Both the position numbers and the translations under genes were made by a program. From Nocardia inohanensis NBRC 100128 (GTDB taxonomy: Bacteria; Actinomycetota; Actinomycetes; Mycobacteriales; Mycobacteriaceae): DNA of 64,000 nucleotides. This document shows positions 24,786 through 33,117 of the stretch, piece by piece. The notes under the pieces were generated by a model, which saw only the letters and a program-made list of their open reading frames with translations, did not search any database and was not told the origin of the DNA. Position 1 is the first letter of the stretch. Each line of letters starts with the position of its first letter. The stretch is taken from contig NZ_BDBK01000008.1 in NCBI RefSeq assembly GCF_001612945.1, forward strand, positions 744,001-808,000. Direction: 5' to 3'.

Positions 24786-25496
24786 CTATCGCTCCGCCGG
24801 AGCTGGTTCGTCTCGAAACCCCATGCCGCGCATGACGGTTCGCACATGACTGTGGAAAAGCTCATCGGGGTCCGCAATGAGCTGGGCGAGGCTGCCGAAG
24901 GTCTCCGCGGCGAGGAAACCGAGAACCGAAGCCCACGCATTGACGAGAATTCCGGGAACCGCTGAGCCGGAACCGGTTTCACCGCCCAGCAGCGGCCCGG
25001 GAGCCAATGGCGGCACCAGCGTGGTCGCCGGATCCGCCGCACCGCTCGCGATGGCCTCCAGATACGGGCTCGCGACCGCGTCCATCAGCAGCGCCGCCGC
25101 CGGCCCGGTGTCCTCGACCCGGGCCTGATACCCGGGAATGGGAGTGCCGTTGATCAAGGCGAATTCACCCGGATTGGCCAGCGCCCACCGCCGCGCACCC
25201 GCGCACCCGGCACTCCAGCGCGCGCCCGGATCCGCTCCCGCGGCCGCCTGCGCGGTGGTCATGGCCTCGGTGAGCGCACCGTACGAATCGACGCACAGCG
25301 CCGTGATCAGCGCCGACTGACTGTCGAAATACCGGAACAGCGACGCCGGGGATACCCGCATGGCCCGCGCGATCCCCCGCAGCGACAATCCCCCGGTGCC
25401 TTCGGTCGCAAGCTGTTGCCGCGCCTGCGTTTTGATCTCGGCGATGGTCGCCGCGCGGCGTTCCTCGCGCCGGGTCGGCGGCACCGTGTTTCCCAT
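24786..25496 (-). CDS. TetR-family transcriptional regulator
   Basis: A 236-aa TetR regulator. The helix-turn-helix lies in residues 30-60 (GLSLRGIARAMRVSPASLFRYFDS), and the C-terminal part resembles the TetR_C_13/WHG type (PGEFALINGTPIPGYQA). ATG 25496 is used; the open frame continues upstream without homology. It lies 35 nt after the HD-domain gene and 15 nt before the MerB-like gene on the same strand. It is the obvious candidate to bind the palindrome at 26121-26143. Confidence 0.88.
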   Translation of the reverse strand: MGNTVPPTRREERRAATIAEIKTQARQQLATEGTGGLSLRGIARAMRVSPASLFRYFDSQSALITALCVDSYGALTEAMTTAQAAAGADPGARWSAGCAGARRWALANPGEFALINGTPIPGYQARVEDTGPAAALLMDAVASPYLEAIASGAADPATTLVPPLAPGPLLGGETGSGSAVPGILVNAWASVLGFLAAETFGSLAQLIADPDELFHSHVRTVMRGMGFRDEPAPAER

Positions 25497-25531
25497 GCCT
25501 GCTCCTGTCCTGTACGTCGGCGAGTGCCGGG

Positions 25532-26089
25532 CTACCACTTGACCATCGGCAAGGGCGACAACGGGTGACTGCGTACCCGGCGCGCGCCGAGCTGGGCGAG
25601 CCGGCGGTGGAATCCCGCGTTCGGGTAGCGCTCCGCCACCGCGCGGTAGGCGCGGCGGCTGATCCCGGATCGCACCAGTCCGGCGCTGACATCGACCAGA
25701 TCCGCCCGCCGGAACACTTCGACCCCGGGATAGGGGCCGCGCACCGGGCGGATCCGGTGATGGTCGTCGATCATCGCGGTCACCTCGGGGACCAGTTCCG
25801 GTTGCCCGTTCCCGATCAGCCAGTCGCGCGCGAGATCGATCGACGGCGGCAGATAGTCGAAGGTGTTCGCCGTCCACACCCCGAGGTCGTGAAAGACCGC
25901 CGCGCACCGGAACTCCGGGCGAGCGCTCGGCGCGTTCGTCCCCCCGGGACTCGTTCCGGCGAGGAGATCGCAGAACGACAGCACCCGCAGCACGTGGTTG
26001 GTGTAGGCGTCACGGTCACCGCCCAGCTCCGCGGCCCACGGTTCCAGCCGGTCGCGGACGACGGCTTCGAATTCGAGCGGGTCCGGCAT
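25532..26089 (-). CDS. HD-domain phosphohydrolase-like protein
   Basis: A 185-aa protein with an HD-domain pattern: NHVLRVLSFCDLL supplies the first His near residue 32, FRCAAVFHDLGVWT the HD pair near residue 67, and MIDDHHRIRP near residue 107 further His/Asp. HD proteins are metal-dependent phosphohydrolases; the substrate cannot be predicted. First gene of the HD-TetR-MerB-like set, directly downstream of the palindrome at 26121-26143. Confidence 0.75.
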   Translation of the reverse strand: MPDPLEFEAVVRDRLEPWAAELGGDRDAYTNHVLRVLSFCDLLAGTSPGGTNAPSARPEFRCAAVFHDLGVWTANTFDYLPPSIDLARDWLIGNGQPELVPEVTAMIDDHHRIRPVRGPYPGVEVFRRADLVDVSAGLVRSGISRRAYRAVAERYPNAGFHRRLAQLGARRVRSHPLSPLPMVKW

Positions 26090-26120
26090 GCGCCTGCCCC
26101 TTCCCTTGTCGAAATACGAT

Positions 26121-26143
26121 CACTGATTACATAATGATCAGTG
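26121..26143. promoter_or_regulatory. 23-bp palindromic operator in the HD / MDMPI divergent promoter
   Basis: Arms CACTGAT and ATCAGTG flank an AT-rich centre (TACATAATG region), in a 91-nt region between divergent starts at 26089 and 26181. AT richness here contrasts with the surrounding DNA. Likely target of the TetR at 24786-25496. Confidence 0.65.
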
Positions 26144-26180
26144 TTCACGTTTCGCGCAAGATTCGCTGGAAGGCGGCACC

Positions 26181-26822
26181 ATGACAGGCTCGAACACCAC
26201 CGGGTTCACCACGCTGTCCGCGGTGACGGACGAGAGACGCCAACTGGCGGCGCTGTTGCGCACCCTCTCCCCGCAGCAGTGGAATACCGAATCGCTGTGC
26301 GCCGGATGGCTGGTGCGCGATGTCGTCGCACATCTGCTCTACGCGAGCACTCCACTCCCGGCGTACCTGCTGGAAGTGGCGCGCGCCGGCGGTTCGAACG
26401 ATCGGCTCAATGATCTCTATATCCGGCGCGGCCGCACCATGACCCTCGACGAACTGCTGACCGCCTTCGAATCCACCATCCGGCCGGGCCCGCTCACCCG
26501 GTCGGCACCGCGAATCATCCTGGCGGACACCTTCATTCACCATCAGGACATCCGCCGCCCGCTCGGACTCCCCCGCGAGATCCCCGAACAGCGTCTCGCC
26601 GCCCTGCTCCGCCACCCCGACCCATTCCTGCGTCCCCGCCGGCGCATGCGTGGATTGCGTTTCACCGCAACCGATGTCGACTGGCAGCACGGAGACGGCC
26701 CGACCGTGCAGGGACCGGGCGAGGCCATCGTCATGGCCATCGCGGGCCGCTCCGCCGCGCTGGCGGATCTGGGCGGCGCGGGAGTCGACATCCTGCGCGA
26801 AAGGCTCGGCGCCGCCGCCTGA
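26181..26822 (+). CDS. DinB/mycothiol-dependent maleylpyruvate-isomerase-fold protein
   Basis: A 213-aa protein with an N-terminal DinB-like four-helix bundle. ERRQLAALLRTLSPQQWNTES near residue 20 and LCAGWLVRDVVAHLLYAST near residue 41 match the MDMPI_N domain of mycothiol-dependent enzymes, including the metal-ligand histidine in VAHLL. ILADTFIHHQDIRRPLG near residue 118 supplies the remaining ligands. The C-terminus (FTATDVDWQHGDGP) fits the MDMPI C-terminal domain. Substrate unknown; probable thiol-S-transferase chemistry. GGAAGG lies before ATG 26181. Divergent from the HD-TetR operon, sharing its palindromic operator. Confidence 0.8.
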   Translation: MTGSNTTGFTTLSAVTDERRQLAALLRTLSPQQWNTESLCAGWLVRDVVAHLLYASTPLPAYLLEVARAGGSNDRLNDLYIRRGRTMTLDELLTAFESTIRPGPLTRSAPRIILADTFIHHQDIRRPLGLPREIPEQRLAALLRHPDPFLRPRRRMRGLRFTATDVDWQHGDGPTVQGPGEAIVMAIAGRSAALADLGGAGVDILRERLGAAA

Positions 26823-26844
26823 TTCGGCCGCCGACTCCTCTGGG

Positions 26845-27489
26845 TCAGGCGCGGATCGCAGGCCAGATGGTTGCGGTGAGCTTGTCGGCCAGGCCGCTGC
26901 GGACCTCGGCGTCGTCGCCACGCAGGAAAGCACCGAAGTAGGCGCCGAAGACCATGGTGGCGATGGTGCGGGTATCGAGGTCCGGTTGGACGGCGCCGCG
27001 TTCGGCGAGCCGACGCAGGATCTCCTCGACCTGACCGACGCGGGGTTCGACGGCGCGTTCGACCACGTGGGCCAGGAGTTCGGGCACGCGCTCGGCCTCG
27101 CTGATGAAACCGCCTTGCAGGATGATGGCGTCCGGGTTGTAGTAGCAGGGGTCGACGCGGCGGATGGCCTCGGTGAACGCTTCGCGCGGCGTCAGCTCGT
27201 CGAGCGGGAACGGCGGCGTGGCCGCGGTCTGCGCGGTGAATCCGTACTCGAGCGCGTCGATGACGAGTTCGAGTTTGTTCGGCCAGCGGCGATAGAGGGT
27301 GGGCCGGGTGACCCCGGCATCGGCGGCGATATCGCCGAGCGCCATGCGGGTGTAGCCGTCGGTGACGAGCCGGCGGCGCGTCGCGAGAATGATCGCCTCG
27401 TCCACCGCGGGGTCGCGGGGGCGGCCGCCGCGCGGACCGGACTTGCGCGCCGGTGCCTGCCCGGTGGATTCGGTACGCGAGTGGGTCAT
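26845..27489 (-). CDS. TetR-family regulator of the adjacent hydrolase
   Basis: A 214-aa TetR regulator. A basic tail (RKSGPRGGRPRDPAVDEAII) precedes the helix-turn-helix MALGDIAADAGVTRPTLYRR near residue 50. The C-terminal ligand domain resembles TetR_C_11. A CGTTAC-N8-ACTGTAA site lies just upstream of its own start (27510-27530), and an identical pattern lies upstream of the hydrolase (28321-28341). Autoregulation and control of the hydrolase are therefore likely. Confidence 0.9.
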   Translation of the reverse strand: MTHSRTESTGQAPARKSGPRGGRPRDPAVDEAIILATRRRLVTDGYTRMALGDIAADAGVTRPTLYRRWPNKLELVIDALEYGFTAQTAATPPFPLDELTPREAFTEAIRRVDPCYYNPDAIILQGGFISEAERVPELLAHVVERAVEPRVGQVEEILRRLAERGAVQPDLDTRTIATMVFGAYFGAFLRGDDAEVRSGLADKLTATIWPAIRA

Positions 27490-27509
27490 GGCCTCCCCGT
27501 TCGATGTTC

Positions 27510-27532
27510 CGTTACACCCGAAGACTGTAATC
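27510..27532. promoter_or_regulatory. TetR operator copy 1 (CGTTAC-N8-ACTGTAA)
   Basis: CGTTAC at 27510-27515 and ACTGTAA at 27524-27530 match in sequence and spacing the site before the hydrolase gene. It is 21 nt upstream of the TetR start. Confidence 0.65.
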
Positions 27533-27567
27533 CTCGGCGCGGGCGCGGCACCCGATCGCGGCCCGGG

Positions 27568-28296
27568 TCAGCGGGTGCCCTGATACGCCTGCTCGATCAC
27601 GCCGGCGACCGCCTCGGGATGGCTGACCATCACCGCGTGCGAGGAATCGACCTCGGTGATGTGCGCGCCCGCGCGCTCGGCCATGAACCGTTCCAGGCTC
27701 GGCGCGATGGCCTGATCCTTGGTCGCGACGATTGCCCAGGACGGCACCGTCTTCCAGCCGGCCGCGGTGACAGGCTCGCCGAACGCCTCGGCGGCGACCG
27801 GTCGCTGCGCGATCGCCATGAACGCGGCGGTGGCGGCATCGACGTCGGCGGCGAAGGCGGTCGCGAATTGCGCCGGGTCCAGCTGGACTTCGGTGCCGGT
27901 GGAGCCGTCGGGGCGGGTGTATTGGAAAACCTGCTGCGGCAGCGGCGGCACGGACGCGTCGGCATGCTGTTCGAGCAGCCCGCCCAGCGCCTCACCCTCG
28001 CCCGGCGCGAACGCGGCGACATAGACCAGCGCTCGCACATCCGAGATGCCCGGGGCGGCATTGGTGATGACCGCACCGGCGTAGGAGTGCCCGACCAGGA
28101 TCTTCGGTCCTTCGATGCCGGCCAGCAAGCCCTGCAAGTATGCCGTGTCGAAAGTGAGTCCCCGCAACGGATTCGGTACCGCGACGACCGGGAAGCCGCT
28201 TCGACGCAGCCGCACCGAAACATCCGCCCAGCCCGACGCGTCGGCGAACGCGCCGTGCACCAGCACTACGGTCGGCTTCAGTTCCTGGTTGTTCAT
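27568..28296 (-). CDS. Alpha/beta hydrolase
   Basis: A 242-aa serine-hydrolase-fold protein. The oxyanion segment is VVLVHGAFADASGWADV near residue 10, the nucleophile elbow GHSYAGAVITNA near residue 71 (serine in GHSYAG), the acidic residue probably in IVATKDQAI, and the catalytic His in SSHAVMVSHPEAV near residue 217. It resembles the group of small esterases often annotated as salicylate-esterase or chloroperoxidase-like hydrolases. Regulated by the TetR downstream, judged by shared operator sites. Substrate unknown. Confidence 0.9.
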   Translation of the reverse strand: MNNQELKPTVVLVHGAFADASGWADVSVRLRRSGFPVVAVPNPLRGLTFDTAYLQGLLAGIEGPKILVGHSYAGAVITNAAPGISDVRALVYVAAFAPGEGEALGGLLEQHADASVPPLPQQVFQYTRPDGSTGTEVQLDPAQFATAFAADVDAATAAFMAIAQRPVAAEAFGEPVTAAGWKTVPSWAIVATKDQAIAPSLERFMAERAGAHITEVDSSHAVMVSHPEAVAGVIEQAYQGTR

Positions 28297-28320
28297 CGTG
28301 TCTCCTCGATCAAGCAGTTT

Positions 28321-28353
28321 CGTTACGAGCAGTGACTGTAACGTAACTGCTCG
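28321..28353. promoter_or_regulatory. TetR operator copy 2 before the hydrolase
   Basis: CGTTAC (28321-28326), eight bases, then ACTGTAACG: an inverted repeat CGTTAC/GTAACG matching copy 1 at 27510. A second overlapping palindrome, CGAGCAGT to ACTGCTCG, spans 28326-28353. Lies 25 nt upstream of the hydrolase start. Confidence 0.7.
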
Positions 28354-28390
28354 AGGCCTGCAAACGAGCAGCTCACAGCGGAGTCAGGCG

Positions 28391-29695
28391 TCAGCGGTCA
28401 CCGGCGGCGACCAGCAGGCGTAGCCCGTGCGGCGCGACGGTGGTTCCGATGCGCGGGCGCAGTGGTTCGCCGGTGAGGGTCCGCAGTTCCCAGCGGGCGG
28501 CGAGGGCCTGGAGGGCGGCGGTGAGTTCGAGGAAGGCGAAGCGGTTGCCGATGCAGCCGCGGGGGCCGTCGCCGAAGGGGATGAAAGTGCATGGGGGCGG
28601 GGGTGATTGGGTGGTCCAGCGGTCCGGGTCGAAGGTGTCGGGGTCGGGGTAGACCTGCGGATTGCGATGCTGCACATAGGCGCTGTAGGCGATGGCGGTG
28701 CCGGCTGGAATGTGGTGCTCCCCCAATTGGGTGTCGACGGTCGCGACGCGGGTGAGAATCCACGGGGGCGTGTACATGCGCAGTGATTCCTGGATGATGC
28801 GATGGCACAGCGCGGTCGTCTCGTCCTCGGTGTCGCCCAGCGGGGCGGGCCCGGAGGCGGCGACCCGGTCACGGAGTTCGCGCTGGATCTTCGGATGAGT
28901 GGCCAGCAGATACATCGCCCACGCCAGAGTGGTTGCGCTGGTTTCGGTTCCGGTGGCCAGGAAGGTGACGGCCTGGTCGGTGAGTTCGGCGTCGCTGAGC
29001 CAGCCGTCCTCGTCGTCGTGCGCCAGGATCATGCTGGCCAGCAGATCGGATTCGTCGGTGGTGTCCTGCCGCCGGCGCTGTTCGACGATCTCGTCGACGG
29101 CCTCGCGCAATCCCGCGATGGTGCGCTGCCAGCGCCGGTTGCTGGGCAGCGGCAGGCGCGCCAGCCAATCCGGGGTGAGCATGCGGCGCGGCACTTCGGC
29201 GACGAAGTCGTCCAGATCGGCCAGCGCCCCGTGCAGCAGTTCCTCGGTCAGCGAGGCGGAGAACAGGGTGCGGAAGACGATGCGCCCGGTGTAGGCCATG
29301 GTGGTCCGGGAGACGTGGAAATCCTGTCCGTCACTCCAGGACTCGACCATGCGCGCCGCTTCTTCCCGCATGACGGCCTCGTAGCGCCGCATCTGCGCGG
29401 GCCGGAAAGCGGGCTGCACCAGTCGCCGGAGCCGGCGATGTTTGGATTGCGGGCAGGTGCCGACGCCGTCGCCGAACAGATCGGAGAGTTTGTCGAAGAA
29501 CGGGCCGCCCTTGTCGAAGGTGCGGTCGTCCTTGAGAACTCGATAGGTGAGCTCCGGATCGCAGAGCATCACCATCGGCATCGGCCCCAATCTCAACCAC
29601 ACCAGATCCCCTCGCGCGGGTAGCGCGGCCAGGAATCCGACCGGATCGCGCAGCAGGGGCCACGCATCGCCGAGGATCGGGAGAGTGCGGGACAT
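28391..29695 (-). CDS. Cytochrome P450
   Basis: A 434-aa bacterial-type P450. The I-helix oxygen-activating segment is TFLATGTETSATTLAWAMY near residue 245, the K-helix ExxR is IIQESLRMYTPPW, the PERF-type region is NPQVYPDPDTFDPDRW, and the haem-binding loop is FIPFGDGPRGCIGNR near residue 376, with Cys as axial thiolate. ATG 29695 (MSRTLPILGDAWPLL) is the family-like start. It needs a ferredoxin and reductase, neither of which is adjacent. The single gene stands between the hydrolase and the iron region, so pathway context is missing. Confidence 0.95.
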   Translation of the reverse strand: MSRTLPILGDAWPLLRDPVGFLAALPARGDLVWLRLGPMPMVMLCDPELTYRVLKDDRTFDKGGPFFDKLSDLFGDGVGTCPQSKHRRLRRLVQPAFRPAQMRRYEAVMREEAARMVESWSDGQDFHVSRTTMAYTGRIVFRTLFSASLTEELLHGALADLDDFVAEVPRRMLTPDWLARLPLPSNRRWQRTIAGLREAVDEIVEQRRRQDTTDESDLLASMILAHDDEDGWLSDAELTDQAVTFLATGTETSATTLAWAMYLLATHPKIQRELRDRVAASGPAPLGDTEDETTALCHRIIQESLRMYTPPWILTRVATVDTQLGEHHIPAGTAIAYSAYVQHRNPQVYPDPDTFDPDRWTTQSPPPPCTFIPFGDGPRGCIGNRFAFLELTAALQALAARWELRTLTGEPLRPRIGTTVAPHGLRLLVAAGDR

Positions 29696-29882
29696 CGAAC
29701 CCACCCCCTGGGTGTTCGAGTGGTCGACAGTGCCTCGATTATCCCGCCGACCAGGCCCGATCCGACAGCCCGGCAACGGGATCGGCGAGTGTGACTCTGC
29801 GAAGGCGTCACCCCGCGGTCGGCGCGCCGCGGCGGATCCGGACGAAACGGTTCGATCGCCCGGAATCCGCTTTCGGGCCTGG

Positions 29883-30590
29883 CTACCGGGTGGAACAGGC
29901 CCGCCGCACCGGCAATCCGCGATCCGCCAGCGCCGCCAGCATTTCCTGCCCGCGCTTGGCCCCCTCCGCCGACGACGTCCGGGCCAAGGCGGGCACGTAG
30001 GTCGCGGCGCCGACCACCGATTCCGCGACCAGGGACCAGAATCGGCGGGCGCTCAGGCCCGCGCACCGGGCCAGCGCCTCCTGCACCAGGATCAGGGCCG
30101 GTTCGCAGCGGGCGGCGAGCCAGACGTAGAGCGCCGCCTCGCAGGGCAGGGCGACCACGCCGGGTTCGCCGGTGAGCAGATCGCCGTCGATCACCCGAAT
30201 CGTGGTGTCCGACAGGCCCGCCCAATCGATGCCGCCGTCGTTGTCGGTGTGCACCCAGAGGTTCTCCAGGCCCGGGTCCCAGGCGCGCCCCTCGGCCACC
30301 ACCATGGCCATCACCCGGCCGACGACGGCGTGGATGAGGGCGGTGGCCACCACTTCGGCGGCGATATCGGCATTGCTCATCTCGGCGGCGTGGCGCCGGT
30401 ACATCAACTCGATGCGACCCTCGCGAACCCCGTCGGCCAGCCGCCACCAGCGGCGCTTGCCCTGTTCGGACATGGCCGCGACGGCATACACGCGGGGGTG
30501 GTCAGGTTGCAGCGCGCGCAGCCGGGTGCAGGCGCGGGCGAACGAGATCCTGGAATCGCGCGGCGGGCAAACGGTCACGGGTTCGGGCAC
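29883..30590 (-). CDS. Probable FhuF-like ferric-siderophore reductase
   Basis: A 235-aa protein. The central part (VATALIHAVVGRVMAMVV, AWDPGLENLWVHTDNDGG, ALPCEAALYVWLAARCEPAL) looks like FhuF/IucA-C-terminal-type proteins of actinobacteria. The usual FhuF C-terminal CCxxC-like iron-sulfur motif is not seen; only one cysteine (RRACSTR) remains at the end, so it may be a divergent member without the cluster. Its start faces an IdeR/DtxR-type iron box at 30633-30651 and diverges from a ferric-siderophore ABC operon, supporting a role in iron acquisition. Function is inferred mainly from location. Confidence 0.5.
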   Translation of the reverse strand: MPEPVTVCPPRDSRISFARACTRLRALQPDHPRVYAVAAMSEQGKRRWWRLADGVREGRIELMYRRHAAEMSNADIAAEVVATALIHAVVGRVMAMVVAEGRAWDPGLENLWVHTDNDGGIDWAGLSDTTIRVIDGDLLTGEPGVVALPCEAALYVWLAARCEPALILVQEALARCAGLSARRFWSLVAESVVGAATYVPALARTSSAEGAKRGQEMLAALADRGLPVRRACSTR

Positions 30591-30632
30591 ACGAACCTCC
30601 TCATTCTGTGGCTATCCGGCCGAATCGGTAGA

Positions 30633-30651
30633 TAAGGTTAGGCTTACTTAT
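30633..30651 (-). promoter_or_regulatory. IdeR/DtxR iron box, FhuF-like gene
   Basis: TAAGGTTAGGCTTACTTAT closely follows the consensus TTAGGTTAGSCTAACCTAA. It lies 43 nt upstream of the FhuF-like start at 30590. Repression by IdeR/DtxR with Fe(II) is expected. Confidence 0.82.
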
Positions 30652-30741
30652 CTTTCTGGGCAATGTGCGAAGAACAACCTGGAGTCATTCGGTGCCGTAC
30701 CGGCCGGGGGCTCAGTATGAAGATTTTCGGGTGCCGCCAAG

Positions 30742-30760
30742 CTAGGTTAGGCTTACCAGA
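30742..30760 (+). promoter_or_regulatory. IdeR/DtxR iron box, siderophore ABC operon
   Basis: CTAGGTTAGGCTTACCAGA matches the IdeR/DtxR consensus well and lies 34 nt before the GTG of the first permease. Confidence 0.82.
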
Positions 30761-30793
30761 CCTATCGGTTCAGGTCAGGAGTAGTTCGTCGCC

Positions 30794-31831
30794 GTGCCAG
30801 CCGCAGTCACCCCCAGACGGCGACGTCTGATCGGCCTCCTCGTACTAGGTGCGCTGTTGCTCGTCGCGATCGCCGCCAGCATCGCGCTGGGATCCCGCAA
30901 CATTCCGCTCGGCACCGTGTACACCGCGCTGACCTGCCCGGACGGCTGGCCGCTGAGCTGCCCGGCCGACGGGTCCGCCGCGCAGATCGTGCGCGAATTG
31001 CGGTTGCCGCGAACCGGACTCGCACTCGTGTGCGGGCTCGCGCTCGGCATGGCCGGGGCGCTCATCCAGGGCTACACCCGAAACCCGTTGGCGGATGCGG
31101 GTTTGCTCGGCATCAATGCCGGGGCGGCGTTCCTCGCGGCGCTGAGCATTCACTTGCTCGCGCTCACCTCGCCGGCCCAGTACATCTGGTTCGCGTTCGC
31201 GGGCGCTCTGATCGCCGGGGCGACGGTGTTCGGCGTCTCGTCGGTCGGCGGCGGCAAGGCCAGTCCGCTCACCCTGGTCCTCGCCGGTGCGGCGATCACG
31301 GCGTTTCTCCAGGCGATGACCAATATCGTTGTGCTGCTGGACGGCACCGCCCTCAATACCTACCGGTACTGGGTGATCGGCGACGTGGCCGGCCACGATT
31401 CCTCGGTCTTCCAGCAGGTTCTGCCCTTCCTGATGGTCGGCGCGCTGCTGGCCCTCGCGACCGCTCCCGGCCTGAACCTGCTGGGCCTCGGCGACGATGT
31501 AGCCCGGGGTCTCGGCGTGAGCATCGCCCGAAACCGAGCCCTCGGCCTGGCCGCGATCGTGCTGTTGGCCGGAGCCGCGACCGCCGCCGTGGGCCCGATC
31601 GCCTTCCTCGGCTTGATCGTCCCCCATATCGCCCGGGCCTGGACCGGCCCCGACTACCGTTGGCTGCTCCCCTATTCGGGCCTGGTCGGCGCGATCACGC
31701 TGCTGGTCGCCGACACCCTCGGCCGCCTCATCGCCCGCCCCGGTGAACTTCAGGCCGGCGTCACCCTGGCCGCGATCGGCGCACCCTTCTTCATCCTGCT
31801 GGTCCGCCGCCGGAAGTTGGTGAGCCTGTGA
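30794..31831 (+). CDS. FecCD-family ferric-siderophore ABC permease 1
   Basis: A 345-aa BtuC/FecD-type permease with about nine to ten transmembrane helices. It has the family segments RLPRTGLALVCGLALGMAGA, RNPLADAGLLGINAGAAFLA and AVGPIAFLGLIVPHIARAW, the last contacting the ATPase. GTG 30794 is used. The stop overlaps the next permease by four bases (GTGA). An iron box precedes it. Pairs with the second permease as the transmembrane heterodimer. Confidence 0.93.
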   Translation: MPAAVTPRRRRLIGLLVLGALLLVAIAASIALGSRNIPLGTVYTALTCPDGWPLSCPADGSAAQIVRELRLPRTGLALVCGLALGMAGALIQGYTRNPLADAGLLGINAGAAFLAALSIHLLALTSPAQYIWFAFAGALIAGATVFGVSSVGGGKASPLTLVLAGAAITAFLQAMTNIVVLLDGTALNTYRYWVIGDVAGHDSSVFQQVLPFLMVGALLALATAPGLNLLGLGDDVARGLGVSIARNRALGLAAIVLLAGAATAAVGPIAFLGLIVPHIARAWTGPDYRWLLPYSGLVGAITLLVADTLGRLIARPGELQAGVTLAAIGAPFFILLVRRRKLVSL

Positions 31832-33117
31832 ACGACTCGACTTCCCGCGCCGGGCGCGGCCGAACCCCGGTTGCCACCGACCCGGACGTGGCCGGATCCC
31901 GGGCCGGCACGCCGGCTGTCGGAGTGGCGGGGCACACGAGCCCGCCGGACGGGGCGACGCCGCAGGTCACGGCGGGTCCAACGGCCCCGGCGGGCACGGG
32001 TTCCGGGACACCCGAACCAACCGGCGGCCAGAAATCGGCCACCACACCCCGGGCGGCTCGACGGGCCGTGCGCGTCGGCGGGTTCTCCGCGGTGCTACGT
32101 GTCAGGGTGCTGCTCGTCTCGGTGGTCCTCGCGGCGATCCTGGTCGGTCTGTTGGCGCTCGATATCGCGGTGGGCGACTTCCGGATTCCCATTGCCAAGG
32201 TGCTGGATGTGCTGGGCGGCGGTGGAACTCGCGCGCAGCGGTTCGTGATCATGGATTCGCGGTTGCCGCGGGCGCTGACCGCCGTGGTGGCGGGTGCGGC
32301 GCTGGGTCTGGCGGGGGCCGTGGCGCAGTCGATTCTGCACAACCCCCTGGCCAGTCCGGACATGCTCGGCATCACCTCGGGCGCGAGCTGCGGTGCGGTG
32401 GCCGTGATCGTCGGGGCGGGCGGAGTGGCCACGGGAACGGTTGCCTCGGTGGGGGTTCCGCTGGCGGCCTTGACCGGTGGGCTGCTGACCGCGGTGCTCA
32501 TCTATCTGCTGGCTTGGCGCAGATCGGTGAGCGGCGATAGTGGAGTGATGGGATTCCGGTTGGTGCTCATCGGCATCGGCGTCAATGCGGCGCTGCTGTC
32601 GGTGGTGAGCTGGCTGCTCACCCGGGCGACGCTCACCGATGCGGCGCACGCGCAGCAGTGGCTGACCGGTTCGCTCAACGGCGCGGACTGGTCGACCCTG
32701 GTGCCCGCCGCCATCGGGCTCGCGGTCGCACTGGCCGTGATCGCCGGATCCGCTCGCGCCTTGGCCGCCATGCGATTCGGCGCCGACACCACCCGGGTGC
32801 TGGGCGTGCGCATCCAGACACAGCAGGCGATTCTGCTCGGCGCGGCCGTGACCTGCACCGCGCTCGCCACCGCCGCGGTCGGGCCGCTCGGGTTCGTCGG
32901 CTTGGCCGCCCCGCAGATCGCCCGCCGGCTCTTGCGCACCCCCGGCGAGCCGATCCTGGCCTCGGCGCTCACCGGAGCCATCGCCGTGGTGGGCGCGGAT
33001 CTGCTCGCCCGCACCGTCTTTCCCGTCGATCTGCCCGTGGGCGTGGTGACCGCCGCGTGCGGCGGGCCGTTCCTGCTGTACCTGCTCGTACGCGCCAATC
33101 GGAAGGCCACGCTATGA
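31828..33117 (+). CDS. FecCD-family ferric-siderophore ABC permease 2
   Basis: A 429-aa FecG/FepG-type permease. Family motifs include SRLPRALTAVVAGAALGLAG, HNPLASPDMLGITSGASCGA and AVGPLGFVGLAAPQIARRLL. The first 80 residues are a Gly/Pro/Thr-rich hydrophilic extension before the first helix, longer than usual; a downstream start could be real, although GTG 31828 gives a typical four-base overlap with permease 1. The stop overlaps the ATPase start by four bases (ATGA). Confidence 0.92.
   Translation: MNDSTSRAGRGRTPVATDPDVAGSRAGTPAVGVAGHTSPPDGATPQVTAGPTAPAGTGSGTPEPTGGQKSATTPRAARRAVRVGGFSAVLRVRVLLVSVVLAAILVGLLALDIAVGDFRIPIAKVLDVLGGGGTRAQRFVIMDSRLPRALTAVVAGAALGLAGAVAQSILHNPLASPDMLGITSGASCGAVAVIVGAGGVATGTVASVGVPLAALTGGLLTAVLIYLLAWRRSVSGDSGVMGFRLVLIGIGVNAALLSVVSWLLTRATLTDAAHAQQWLTGSLNGADWSTLVPAAIGLAVALAVIAGSARALAAMRFGADTTRVLGVRIQTQQAILLGAAVTCTALATAAVGPLGFVGLAAPQIARRLLRTPGEPILASALTGAIAVVGADLLARTVFPVDLPVGVVTAACGGPFLLYLLVRANRKATL

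Noticed and set aside
23925..26089. A mercury-resistance operon
   Set aside because: Only the MerB-like gene is present; no merR, merA, merT or merP, and the regulator is TetR.
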